From NCBI GenBank assembly GCA_025359945.1, contig JANYDD010000089.1:1-64000 (forward strand): a stretch of 64,000 bases of DNA, written 5' to 3'. The stretch is from Bdellovibrio sp. (GTDB lineage Bacteria > Bdellovibrionota > Bdellovibrionia > Bdellovibrionales > Bdellovibrionaceae). This document shows, piece by piece, positions 45,325 through 53,054 of the stretch; position 1 is the stretch's first letter; each line of letters opens with the position of its first letter. The translations under genes and the position numbers were made by a program. The notes under the pieces were generated by a model that had not been told where the DNA came from, searched no databases, and saw nothing but the letters and a program-made list of their open reading frames with translations.

Positions 45325-46644
45325 CTACTTTTTTGTCATTTTAAACTTCTGCACTATTTTTTCTACCGCTTGTTGGCCCTGCAGATAACTTTCATCCGAC
45401 CACAAGTAGGCCCAATCTCCGAAACGCCCCACCGAAAAAATATTTTTAGATTCTAAATATTTTAAGACCTCTGAACGTGCGGGCTCTCGATGATGATCAA
45501 AAAGCACGTTGGCGTGGGAAATCTGTCGGGTATCGCTATCGACAATATCTTTCTCTCGCAAAAGCTGCATTTTTTCAAGGCCACGCACCACAGAAGCGTA
45601 GTCGTCATGGGATTTTTCTCGCGAACGGTAAGGGGATGAATAAACTTCCACCTGAACCGCCTGCAATCGGGCCTGATGATCTTGTACCAAAGCTTTCGGA
45701 AAATACAGGCGCGCAAAAGGAATTTCGGGATCGTAAACATACATCCAATGCGTCTCATTGGATTGGTCCGAACGAAAAACAAAGGAGTAAAGGGTCACGC
45801 TAGTGACACATAATTTTTGCGAAGCCAGAGCAATTTCTTGGGGAACTTCATCCAAAACCCTAGAAATCCGGTTCAGAGGCATGGAGCTTACTATAAATTC
45901 AAAGTTGTTAGTCGTGCTGTCAGAAAGCTGGATTTGCTTTTGCCTAGTGTGAATGGCCCGAACTTCGCACTTGAGCTTTAGACTTTCTTGGCTTTTTTGA
46001 AGACTTTTTTTTAAAAAAGATTCAAAACCCCCGGCTTTAGGGTAGCGAAAGTGGGTAAAGTAATGTCCTTGGGCAGCATCTTGAGGTCCAGCGAGAGTGG
46101 AAAGCATGTCTTTCTCGGTTGGCCGATGAATGCGTTCGCCGATCCAATCGGTGGTCATCTGTGTTGCCGAAACGGTCCAGTATTTTTTGGTGTAAACTTC
46201 GGGAAACAAATCCGTGAAAGTCTGTCCAAACTGAGAAACCAACCAGTCGTAATAGTTGACAGTCGAAAGGGGCGGGCGATCACAAATGTCTTTTTGTAAG
46301 GAGGCATGGTGTATCTGCGGAACCTGGTACAAGTGCGACTGCGGCGGGTGAGAAATTTTTAAACCTTTCCAGAAATTCATCATTTTTGGCTGAAGCAGAT
46401 GGGGTTCGCCTGCGCTTTTTTTAAAAACTTCCTGCACCAATTCCTTTTTGGTAAAACTGATGTGCGGGCCTTCGTCAAAATAAACTTCCGGAAGTGATTT
46501 TAGCGCGAAGCTCTTGCAGTGACCAAAGGCTTGAGTTTTGCTTTCTAGGATCGAGTACTGCAATTGAAGTTCTAAACATTTGTCGGCTGCGCCAAGCCCC
46601 GCTGGGCCCGTTCCGATAATTGTAATATGTGGACTAGAGTTCAT
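45325..46644 (-). CDS. FAD-dependent amine oxidase-like protein
   Basis: 439 aa from ATG 46644. The N-terminal dinucleotide-binding motif ITIIGTGPAGLGAADKCLEL is followed by an acidic ILES, and the C-terminal FSVGRFGDWAYLWSDESYLQGQQAVEKI matches the FAD-closing segment of protoporphyrinogen oxidase/UDP-galactopyranose mutase-like flavoproteins. YFTHFRYPKAGGFESFLK is also typical. Such genes are frequent near surface polysaccharide operons. It is on the same strand as the CDP-sugar operon but 158 bp upstream of it, so co-transcription is uncertain. Confidence 0.82.
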   Translation of the reverse strand: MNSSPHITIIGTGPAGLGAADKCLELQLQYSILESKTQAFGHCKSFALKSLPEVYFDEGPHISFTKKELVQEVFKKSAGEPHLLQPKMMNFWKGLKISHPPQSHLYQVPQIHHASLQKDICDRPPLSTVNYYDWLVSQFGQTFTDLFPEVYTKKYWTVSATQMTTDWIGERIHRPTEKDMLSTLAGPQDAAQGHYFTHFRYPKAGGFESFLKKSLQKSQESLKLKCEVRAIHTRQKQIQLSDSTTNNFEFIVSSMPLNRISRVLDEVPQEIALASQKLCVTSVTLYSFVFRSDQSNETHWMYVYDPEIPFARLYFPKALVQDHQARLQAVQVEVYSSPYRSREKSHDDYASVVRGLEKMQLLREKDIVDSDTRQISHANVLFDHHREPARSEVLKYLESKNIFSVGRFGDWAYLWSDESYLQGQQAVEKIVQKFKMTKK

Positions 46645-46797
46645 TCTTTCAGATTTATCATCTTTGACGGAAGACCAACAACACACTAGGAGAAAATGCC
46701 TCGCGCCGTTCCAACTGAAAGTTCAATCTAAAAAAGAAGCTTCAACAAAAAAAAATCTGAATGCTAAGCTGGTGTGAAGAAGAAAGGTTGGTGAAAA

Positions 46798-47028
46798 TTG
46801 TCCAAGAATCAAGGTAATCGCAAATCCGGAATCGGGAAAATGGTTTTAGATTTTTTATTTGGAAAAGATCCAGATATTTTCGATGAAAAGGGAAACGTTT
46901 TGCATCGCCATCCTAAGAAAAAATGGGATCTTTGGATTCATAGAATGAAAACCGATCCTTCAATGAATTGGCGAAACCACACCGGCACCAGGGCCGGCGC
47001 TCCGGGGAAATCTTCGGACCGAAATTGA
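46798..47028 (+). CDS. Small hypothetical protein
   Basis: 76 aa, not recognised. TTG start with AAAGG about 10 bp upstream. The N-terminus is basic, and then GKDPDIFDEKGNVLHRHPKKKWDLWIHRM looks like a constrained, coding-type sequence with tryptophans, ending in a G/A/R-rich tail. It is not seen to be part of an operon. Expression is plausible but unproven. Confidence 0.5.
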   Translation: MSKNQGNRKSGIGKMVLDFLFGKDPDIFDEKGNVLHRHPKKKWDLWIHRMKTDPSMNWRNHTGTRAGAPGKSSDRN

Positions 47029-47134
47029 CCACCGGAATCTTTAAAGACAGCAAAGCCTATTACTGGAAATCTTGCACAACCTGTGAACCTGTGTTTGGAT
47101 TTGGCTGAGCAATCAGAAAATCAAGGAGATTTAA

Positions 47135-47380
47135 ATGTCAGAAGATTTGAAAGCAGAAATTGAAAGATTAAAAGCCGAGAACGCAGATCTTAAAAGTGCA
47201 AAGCCATCGCGTGGAACTTTATCAATGAAAGTCAGCGAAAAAGGAGCCCTTTCAGTTTACGGAATGGGTCGCTTCCCAGTGACGCTTTATAAAGAACAAT
47301 GGCTTAAACTGATGTCCATAGCCGAAGAAATTAAGCAATTTATTACTGACAACGACTCCAGACTAAAAACAAAGGATTAA
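47135..47380 (+). CDS. Small hypothetical protein with N-terminal coiled coil
   Basis: 81 aa. AAGGAG precedes the ATG by 7 bp. Residues 2-20 (EDLKAEIERLKAENADLKS) form a leucine-heptad coiled coil, and the rest (LSMKVSEKGALSVYGMGRFPVTLYKEQWLKLM) is a conserved-looking block found in small proteins of this lineage. Dimerisation is likely; function unknown. Confidence 0.8.
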   Translation: MSEDLKAEIERLKAENADLKSAKPSRGTLSMKVSEKGALSVYGMGRFPVTLYKEQWLKLMSIAEEIKQFITDNDSRLKTKD

Positions 47381-47504
47381 GAGAATTCTAAAAAGCAATT
47401 CTAAAAAAGAATTGGGAAGAATAGTTCATTGGCGGCCTATCTTGTTTTCCCTGGGCGATTTGTCTAAGCTTGTTGAAGTTTGTTGAGGTTTATTTCTCGC
47501 AAAC

Positions 47505-47798
47505 TTAGATTTTTTTAGGATTCGCGCAAACGTCGATGATTTCTAATTTGTCGTCTTCAGAGTAGTTGTTTGATTTGTTAAAGTGATTGTAGCAGGCAAA
47601 AGCGGCTTTTTCGAAGATGTCATTTTCGCTAGCTGAAGTTCGAGATGTTCCCGGGTAGACGAAATTTTCGCCCTGATAAGTATAGCTATATTTTGGGCTA
47701 GATCGCTCTTGATCCGAAACTGCCGCGAACACGTTTGAAAATGCGTTCAAGCTGACTAAGCCAATTAGAAATAATTTCAGTCCGAAGGTTTTTGTCAT
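47505..47798 (-). CDS. Small secreted hypothetical protein
   Basis: 97 aa. A signal peptide (KLFLIGLVSLNAFSNVFA, cleavage after VFA at about 25) is followed by a 70-residue mature part with two cysteines (AFACYNHF and DVCANP) that could form a disulfide in the periplasm. No family recognised. Confidence 0.7.
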   Translation of the reverse strand: MTKTFGLKLFLIGLVSLNAFSNVFAAVSDQERSSPKYSYTYQGENFVYPGTSRTSASENDIFEKAAFACYNHFNKSNNYSEDDKLEIIDVCANPKKI

Positions 47799-48009
47799 AA
47801 AATTCCCCTTTTATTGCTTGCTTATATCAAAGTGCAAGCCGACGACCGGGCTTCACAAATCGCCTTAAAATGGGACTTGGTTTTTCTAGCTTTTATCGTG
47901 GGTTTGGGATGTCTCGTTTTGGGAAAACTCTAAGATGATTGAAGTGCCAAAAAACGCTCGACACCGTAGGGGATTGCTTTACACATGGGAATTGCCTACA
48001 TATTCGAAG

Positions 48010-48444
48010 ATGATGTCGCTGGATGAAAAAGAAAAGAAATTCATTGATGAATTTCAAACTTTCCCAAGCTGGAAAGAAAAATACGAACGACTGATTCGGA
48101 TGGGTCAGCAAGCCGCGGGACTAGAAGAATCTCAGAAAACATCAGAGGCTTTGGTGAAAGGATGTCAGTCTCAAGTTTGGCTTCACGCTAAGCTGAATGA
48201 ACACGGCCAAGTTATTTTTTCTGCGGACAGTGATGCCCTAATTGTTAAGGGTTTAGTTTCACTCTTGGTGCAAGTTTTTTCGAACGAAAGACCAGAAGTG
48301 ATTTTGCAGTCCCCATTTTCATTGATTGAAAAAATAGGCCTTTCGCAAAACTTAAGTCCCAGCCGATCCAACGGATTATTTTCAATGGTCAAGCAAATGA
48401 AAAATTTTGCTTTAGCTTTTTCAATGATTCAGCGAGGACTTTAG
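48010..48444 (+). CDS. sufE: SufE-family sulfur acceptor protein
   Basis: 144 aa from ATG 48010; the frame is open to 47935, but the added 25 residues do not resemble SufE. It accepts sulfur from a cysteine desulfurase. FQTFPSWKEKYERLIRMGQQ and ALVKGCQSQVWL, with the persulfide cysteine, are diagnostic, as is the ADSDALIVKGLVSLLVQVF segment. It stands away from iscS and any suf operon. It may serve a SufS elsewhere or the desulfurase at 16761. Confidence 0.88.
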   Translation: MMSLDEKEKKFIDEFQTFPSWKEKYERLIRMGQQAAGLEESQKTSEALVKGCQSQVWLHAKLNEHGQVIFSADSDALIVKGLVSLLVQVFSNERPEVILQSPFSLIEKIGLSQNLSPSRSNGLFSMVKQMKNFALAFSMIQRGL

Positions 48445-48562
48445 GTCAGTTTGGAGTTCCTGAGGTTAAATCCAGAATAAACTCTTTCAGCACTACGAAA
48501 GCCACGACTTTTGGGAGGACGAAATTCTGAAGCTGAATCAATATTTGTCGGGCTGACCTGCG

Positions 48563-49000
48563 ATGTCCCAACAAGATATTTTGAAAAGGAAAGGTGCCCT
48601 TGAAAAAAAAATCAAATCCCCAGCTTCGACATCACCAGCCAGCGACGCCCTTAAAAACTTAAAGGATGCCCTAGACTTGAAAAAGGCATCGGCCCTAGAA
48701 AAAGACGGTACCGTTCAAAGATTTGAATACTCATATGAAATGATATGGAAACTGGGCCAACGCGTTCTTAAAGACAACGAAGTTTTTGCAGAATCCCCTA
48801 AGACCGTCTTTAAAGAACTCGGCCGTTTAGGGTGGATTGAAAATGTAGAAGACTGGATCGAGTTCCAAAGATCACGCAATGAAACTAATCATGAATATGG
48901 TGCCGCTTTGGCTAAGAAATCACTCAAACTAGCTCGAAGATTTTACCCATTGGCGAAGCAACTACTAAAAATACTTCTAGAGAAATCCGTCCGTGAATAA
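48563..49000 (+). CDS. HEPN-domain nucleotidyltransferase partner (HI0074 family)
   Basis: 145 aa. It belongs to the substrate-binding partner family of MNT nucleotidyltransferases and has the HEPN RxxxxH motif in FQRSRNETNHEYG (R-NETN-H), the RNase-type active site. RFEYSYEMIWKLGQRVLKD is also a family block. In HEPN/MNT modules this protein is usually the toxin and MNT the antitoxin. It overlaps the MNT gene by 8 bp. No Shine-Dalgarno sequence is evident. Confidence 0.85.
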   Translation: MSQQDILKRKGALEKKIKSPASTSPASDALKNLKDALDLKKASALEKDGTVQRFEYSYEMIWKLGQRVLKDNEVFAESPKTVFKELGRLGWIENVEDWIEFQRSRNETNHEYGAALAKKSLKLARRFYPLAKQLLKILLEKSVRE

Positions 49001-49313
49001 GTTTGGCCTGCAATCAAAGGCCGTTTCCCTAATTCAAGAAATCATAAATAATGCCCTTGCCAAAAAGTTAAAATTTTCAGTTTTTGTATTTGGCTCCAGA
49101 GCCTTGGGCCGCCAACGAAAGTATTCAGATCTTGATTTAATGATCCAGGCCGATCCTGAACTTTCGGAAACTGAGCTTGCTGAACTCATCGAAAGGTTTT
49201 CTGAAAGCGATCTGGCCATCCAGATTGAGATCCTGACAGAGCGGACGGCACTAAAGGATTTCATCCAGCGAATTGAATCCGAAAAGGTTTTTTGGTTCTC
49301 GGGGCCTAAATGA
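48993..49313 (+). CDS. MNT-type minimal nucleotidyltransferase (HI0073 family)
   Basis: 106 aa. The nucleotidyltransferase motif is intact: VFGSRALGRQRKYSDLDLMIQ, with GS and the D-x-D pair in SDLDL, plus a third acidic residue in IQIEILTE. These proteins add AMP to the HEPN partner or neutralise it. It overlaps the HEPN gene upstream by 8 bp, giving a complete two-gene toxin-antitoxin module. Confidence 0.88.
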   Translation: MNKFGLQSKAVSLIQEIINNALAKKLKFSVFVFGSRALGRQRKYSDLDLMIQADPELSETELAELIERFSESDLAIQIEILTERTALKDFIQRIESEKVFWFSGPK

Positions 49314-49365
49314 GCGATACCAATGCTTGGTTTGGTTGGGCTCCGTTAAAACACACGCACTGCAA

Positions 49366-50400
49366 TTAGGGGACCGGTTGAGATTCCGGTGGCTGCGGCG
49401 GGTTCTTAGAAGCGTGTTCGCCAATTGCTTTCCCCATGCCTTCGGCAAATCGCCTTCCGAAATTTTCAACAAAATCCTTGATAGCGGCTCGTAATCTATT
49501 TAAGGCTGGAATGATCACGACTTCGCCTTCAATCGCTGGAGCAATCACCCGACTGATAAACTCTTTTGTTTTCGCGTCGACATCTTCGGATGCGTTGGCG
49601 GTGCTATAGATCTTTTGAATTTGTAGAGTACGTACTGTAGTTTCTAGGAAACGCAGGTCCTCGCTCTTTGCTTGGGTTGAGCTGTCGGAAAAATTATTTG
49701 TGGTGAAAAATGAGGTCAGATTTCTCCTACCTATGCACATGACGCCAGCAAATTCGCCTTGTCGAATATTGTCGACTTGAATGCGCTCCAGTCGAACACG
49801 ACAGGTAGGTGGCGTCATGTGCATACGTAAGAGATTTCTTGCCAAGTTTGCAAATATTTCTGCTGGTGTTTGGATTTCGGAATCCATTTTAAAAACACTT
49901 TGTGAAGGTTTGAAAACCCCTTCAAAATGAATGCTTCCGTTAAGCAATGGATAGAACCCGACCCATCGGATAGTTCCTACTACAGGAATTTCCGGACCAA
50001 CTAGATCGTTTCCCGTCACCATCGACCCAATAGCCAAATTTCTTACTTCCAGTACTTTAAAGTTTTTAAAAATAATTTCTTGAGCTGCGGGGGTCAGAAA
50101 AAGAGCTCCACCCGAAGTCACCAGTAAATCATAGACTGCATCTTGTGGGACCGAATTTACTATTGGCTGAATGGTTTGGAAGACTTGAACTCTTTTGACC
50201 AAGTCAATATTGCTAGGAGCGATAAAACCTAAGGCGTTAGCTGATTCAAGGCTCTGATAACAAGTTTTCACTTTGATTTGCGCGCCCACTTTGCAAACTT
50301 GATCACCACTTTTTTCAAGGTCATACGCCTCCTGGGCGCAAACATAAAAAGCAAATAAGGCGAACGAAGCTTGGCTTAAAATAAAACGGCGAATGAACAT
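49366..50400 (-). CDS. Secreted hypothetical protein containing an in-frame inserted element
   Basis: 344 aa; no family recognised. GAGGAG precedes the ATG. The N-terminus (RFILSQASFALFAFYVCAQ) looks like a signal peptide, and two cysteines follow soon after. Residues near 190-224 are the peptide LRMHMTPPTC...MCIGR encoded by the 105-bp element at 49726-49830, flanked by R-N-L on both sides from the target-site duplication. Removal would give a 306-residue protein. The C-terminus has a charged helix and a Pro/Gln tail (PPQPPESQP). Tail-to-tail with the MNT gene. Confidence 0.8.
   Translation of the reverse strand: MFIRRFILSQASFALFAFYVCAQEAYDLEKSGDQVCKVGAQIKVKTCYQSLESANALGFIAPSNIDLVKRVQVFQTIQPIVNSVPQDAVYDLLVTSGGALFLTPAAQEIIFKNFKVLEVRNLAIGSMVTGNDLVGPEIPVVGTIRWVGFYPLLNGSIHFEGVFKPSQSVFKMDSEIQTPAEIFANLARNLLRMHMTPPTCRVRLERIQVDNIRQGEFAGVMCIGRRNLTSFFTTNNFSDSSTQAKSEDLRFLETTVRTLQIQKIYSTANASEDVDAKTKEFISRVIAPAIEGEVVIIPALNRLRAAIKDFVENFGRRFAEGMGKAIGEHASKNPPQPPESQPVP
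49726..49830 (-). mobile_element. 105-bp miniature inverted-repeat element, copy 1 (in-frame insertion)
   Basis: Terminal inverted repeats share a perfect 16-bp core TATGCACATGACGCCA (49732-49747; inverted at 49810-49825), with partly matching outer ends. Flanking 9-bp direct repeats AGAAATCTC/AGAAATCTG (49831-49839 and 49717-49725, minus strand; 8/9) look like a target-site duplication. On the minus strand it is open and reads as a 35-residue peptide within a host gene. It matches 53481-53585 at 104 of 105 bases; the single difference swaps Arg for Leu. It encodes no transposase, so would need one in trans. Confidence 0.9.
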
Positions 50401-50554
50401 GGCTTTCTCCTCTTTTTTTTAGAAAAAGTAATTCGTTAGGTGCAGAGGTTTACCAGCGAGTGGTTAAAATAGAAATCCAAATTCACTACCAGTGAAAAAG
50501 AGATAAATGTGTCATCAAGATGTGCAAATTTCTTGACGGCTTTTTAATCCACTT

Positions 50555-51253
50555 TTAATACAAGCTCGCGAAGACTTTTTGGACGTCGTCGTGGTCATCC
50601 ATTTCGGCCAAAAATTCCACCACGTCTTTTTTTTGCGCGTCGGTGATTTCGGTGGGGTTTTTAGGCATATAGCCGAGTTCTGCTTTTTGAATTTTCCAGC
50701 CTTGTTTTTGCAAATCCGTTTTCAGGGTCTCTAAATTTTCACTGGGGCCGTAAAAGACAAAGCCTTCTTCTGTCGGGTAAACTTCGTTGGCATTCGCCAT
50801 AATGGCTTCTTCTTCGGGGTCAAAAGTTCCGGATTTGGTGCCTTCGACCATCGAGACCCGTTCGAACATCCACTGAACGCTGCCGGATTCTCCCATATTG
50901 CCGTCGTGACTTTTAAACAAAAGCCGGATTTCGGGCACCGTGCGGTTGCGATTATCGGTCAGAACCTCGACTAAAACTCCGACGCCGTGGGGGCCGTAAC
51001 CCTCGAAGGTGATTTCTTCGATTTGTTGACCGTCAAGCTGGCCCGAGCCTTTTTTGATCGCGCGATCAATGGTGTCGTTGGGGCAGGATTGCTTGCGGGC
51101 GGCTTCGATGGCTAAGCGCAAGCGAGAATTCATTTGCGGATCGGGCCCACCCATTCGCGCGGCGACTTGAATTTCGCGGGCCAGCTTAGTGAATATCGCG
51201 CCTTTTTTCTGCGCGTTGGCGGTTTTAGATGTGTTGATCCAGCCTCTTCCCAT
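50555..51253 (-). CDS. yebC: YebC/PmpR-family regulator (TACO1-like)
   Basis: 232 aa, standard length. MGRGWINTSKTANAQKKGAIFTKLAREIQVAARMGG (first 36 residues, an ANKHSK-type variant), then DRAIKKGSG, EEITFEGYGPHGVGVLVEVLTDNRNRT and the acidic C-terminus form the family. Members act as DNA-binding regulators and, as shown more recently for YebC-type proteins, as factors easing ribosome stalling at polyproline. A single copy stands alone here. Confidence 0.93.
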   Translation of the reverse strand: MGRGWINTSKTANAQKKGAIFTKLAREIQVAARMGGPDPQMNSRLRLAIEAARKQSCPNDTIDRAIKKGSGQLDGQQIEEITFEGYGPHGVGVLVEVLTDNRNRTVPEIRLLFKSHDGNMGESGSVQWMFERVSMVEGTKSGTFDPEEEAIMANANEVYPTEEGFVFYGPSENLETLKTDLQKQGWKIQKAELGYMPKNPTEITDAQKKDVVEFLAEMDDHDDVQKVFASLY

Positions 51254-51397
51254 AAAATCCCCGTGTGGTGTGACGAAATAACTTTCAAAGTTTAATTAAA
51301 AAAAAATTATTTGGGTAGCCGCCTGGTGCCGCAGGAAGAGGCTTCAATTGATACAACAATCGCTTCTGATCGCAAAAGTCGGAGACAAGGTAAAAAC

Positions 51398-52171
51398 TTA
51401 AACAAAACTTTCGGATTCACCCACGATGCGCCAGTGGCCCTCGGGCAAATGTCCCAGCATGATCCGACCGACACGCACTCGTTTAAGACCGGTGACGCGT
51501 AAACCTACTTGTTCGCAGACTCGTCGAATTTGGCGCTTTTTGCCTTCGCGAAGAATCATTTTTATTGAAACAGGAGTTAGCCGCTGGATATCCATGGGCT
51601 TTAAGACTTCGCCGTCCAGTTCTCGGGTGTCGCGCAGCTGCCGAATTTGAGTTTCGGTGATTTCACGTTCTAGCCGGACCAAATATTCTTTTTCAACCTG
51701 CGATTCAGGTCCAATCAAAGTTTTTGCGACCCGACCGTCTTGGGTAAAGATTAAAAGCCCCTGAGAATCGATGTCCAACCGACCGCAAACCCGCAGATGT
51801 TCCAAGCGCAATGCATCCCATGGTGGAAGCTTTTCACCGTCAAAATTTTCTGGCTTCAGCAAGCGAATGGCTGGTTCGTAGCCATCTTCTGGCTGCGAGG
51901 ACACAAAGCCAATCGGTTTGTGCAAAAGTATCGTGACTGAATCACTTTGAATTTTACGTGCGGGCGGTGCAAGCGTGATCTTGGAGTTCGGAGAAACTCG
52001 GGCGCCCGGATGCTCGCAAACCTGGTCGTCAAAAAACACCCATCGCTTCTCGATCCAAGCTTCGGCCTCGCGGCGAGAGCATATCCCTTTTTCTGAAAGA
52101 AGCTTTGCTGGCCGAATCAGCGCATTTTGATTGTCTGGATTTTCATTTTTAATCATAATTAAAGTGTTCAT
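51398..52171 (-). CDS. rRNA pseudouridine synthase (RsuA/RluB family)
   Basis: 257 aa. An N-terminal S4 domain (RPAKLLSEKGICSRREAEAWIEKRWVFFDDQ) precedes the catalytic domain with GRLDIDSQGLLIFTQDG, whose aspartate attacks the uridine, and the C-terminal REGKKRQIRRVCEQVGLRVTGLKRVRVG. It modifies 16S or 23S rRNA; RluB, RluF and RsuA are not separable here with confidence. Start is ATG 52171 or 52156. Confidence 0.9.
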   Translation of the reverse strand: MNTLIMIKNENPDNQNALIRPAKLLSEKGICSRREAEAWIEKRWVFFDDQVCEHPGARVSPNSKITLAPPARKIQSDSVTILLHKPIGFVSSQPEDGYEPAIRLLKPENFDGEKLPPWDALRLEHLRVCGRLDIDSQGLLIFTQDGRVAKTLIGPESQVEKEYLVRLEREITETQIRQLRDTRELDGEVLKPMDIQRLTPVSIKMILREGKKRQIRRVCEQVGLRVTGLKRVRVGRIMLGHLPEGHWRIVGESESFV

Positions 52172-52196
52172 TAGTTCATGCTTTCAGGAGTTCCAA

Positions 52197-52931
52197 ATGA
52201 AATATTTTTTGGTTTTAGGTTTTGTGTTTTTTTCGAACCTTGTCCAAGCTCAGTACACCGCCAAAATTCTAGATCCAAAAACAAAAGCAGTTTTGTTTAC
52301 GATGGAACATAGCCTAAAGCCGAATTTGCCGGCAGATACCGGTGGTGAAATCGTATCTCATCTGGAGATTAAAGACCCCGAGGGCCAACTTGTTTTCACT
52401 GATCAGACCGTTCTGCAGGGGCTTGAACTTTTAAAATCTGAAATTCAATCTCAACAATTAGGGGTTAAAGCCCGTGTTGAGGTTAAGAAAACATCAACAC
52501 CCCAGGTGCGCGAAATCAGCTTTTGGAAAAAAGATTTGGTTTCTGGGAAAGAAGAAATCGCTTCCGAGAAAACCAAAGAAGACATTGTCATCCAATCCAA
52601 TTTTGTAAAATATGTCGGTGCCCATTGGCCGCAAATTCAAAATGGGAAGGAAATCTCGTTTAGGTTTGTTTCTTGGGAGAGAATGGAGTCCATCGGATTT
52701 AAAGTTAAGCTGGATAAAAAAGTCGATGAAAAGGGCTTAAAAACAGTCGTCTTGCTAATGAAACCCACTTACGCCGTCATCCGGATGCTAGTCGATCCGT
52801 TGAAGTTAACTTTTTCTGAAGACGGACGAAAGCTTTTGCAAAGTTTGGGAAGGGTGACCCCAAAAATCAAATCCGGAAGCCGATGGAAAGACTTAGATGC
52901 CCTGGCCGTGTACTCCGATCGCGCTCCATAA
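52197..52931 (+). CDS. Secreted hypothetical protein
   Basis: 244 aa from ATG 52197 with CAGGAG about 6 bp upstream; the open frame extends to 52131 without a better site. The signal peptide YFLVLGFVFFSNLVQAQ (cleavage near 17-19) leads a periplasmic protein without cysteines in the mature part and with an alternating beta pattern. No family recognised. Confidence 0.78.
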   Translation: MKYFLVLGFVFFSNLVQAQYTAKILDPKTKAVLFTMEHSLKPNLPADTGGEIVSHLEIKDPEGQLVFTDQTVLQGLELLKSEIQSQQLGVKARVEVKKTSTPQVREISFWKKDLVSGKEEIASEKTKEDIVIQSNFVKYVGAHWPQIQNGKEISFRFVSWERMESIGFKVKLDKKVDEKGLKTVVLLMKPTYAVIRMLVDPLKLTFSEDGRKLLQSLGRVTPKIKSGSRWKDLDALAVYSDRAP

Positions 52932-53054
52932 AAAGTCAGCATCCAAAATTCCGACAGTTCCAAGTAATTTTTTTTAAGCTCGCAGTTTTGTTTTTAATCT
53001 GCTTGACGTTTTTGGCAGATCAAAATTCAACCGTGCAAACTTTGGAGGTTATAG

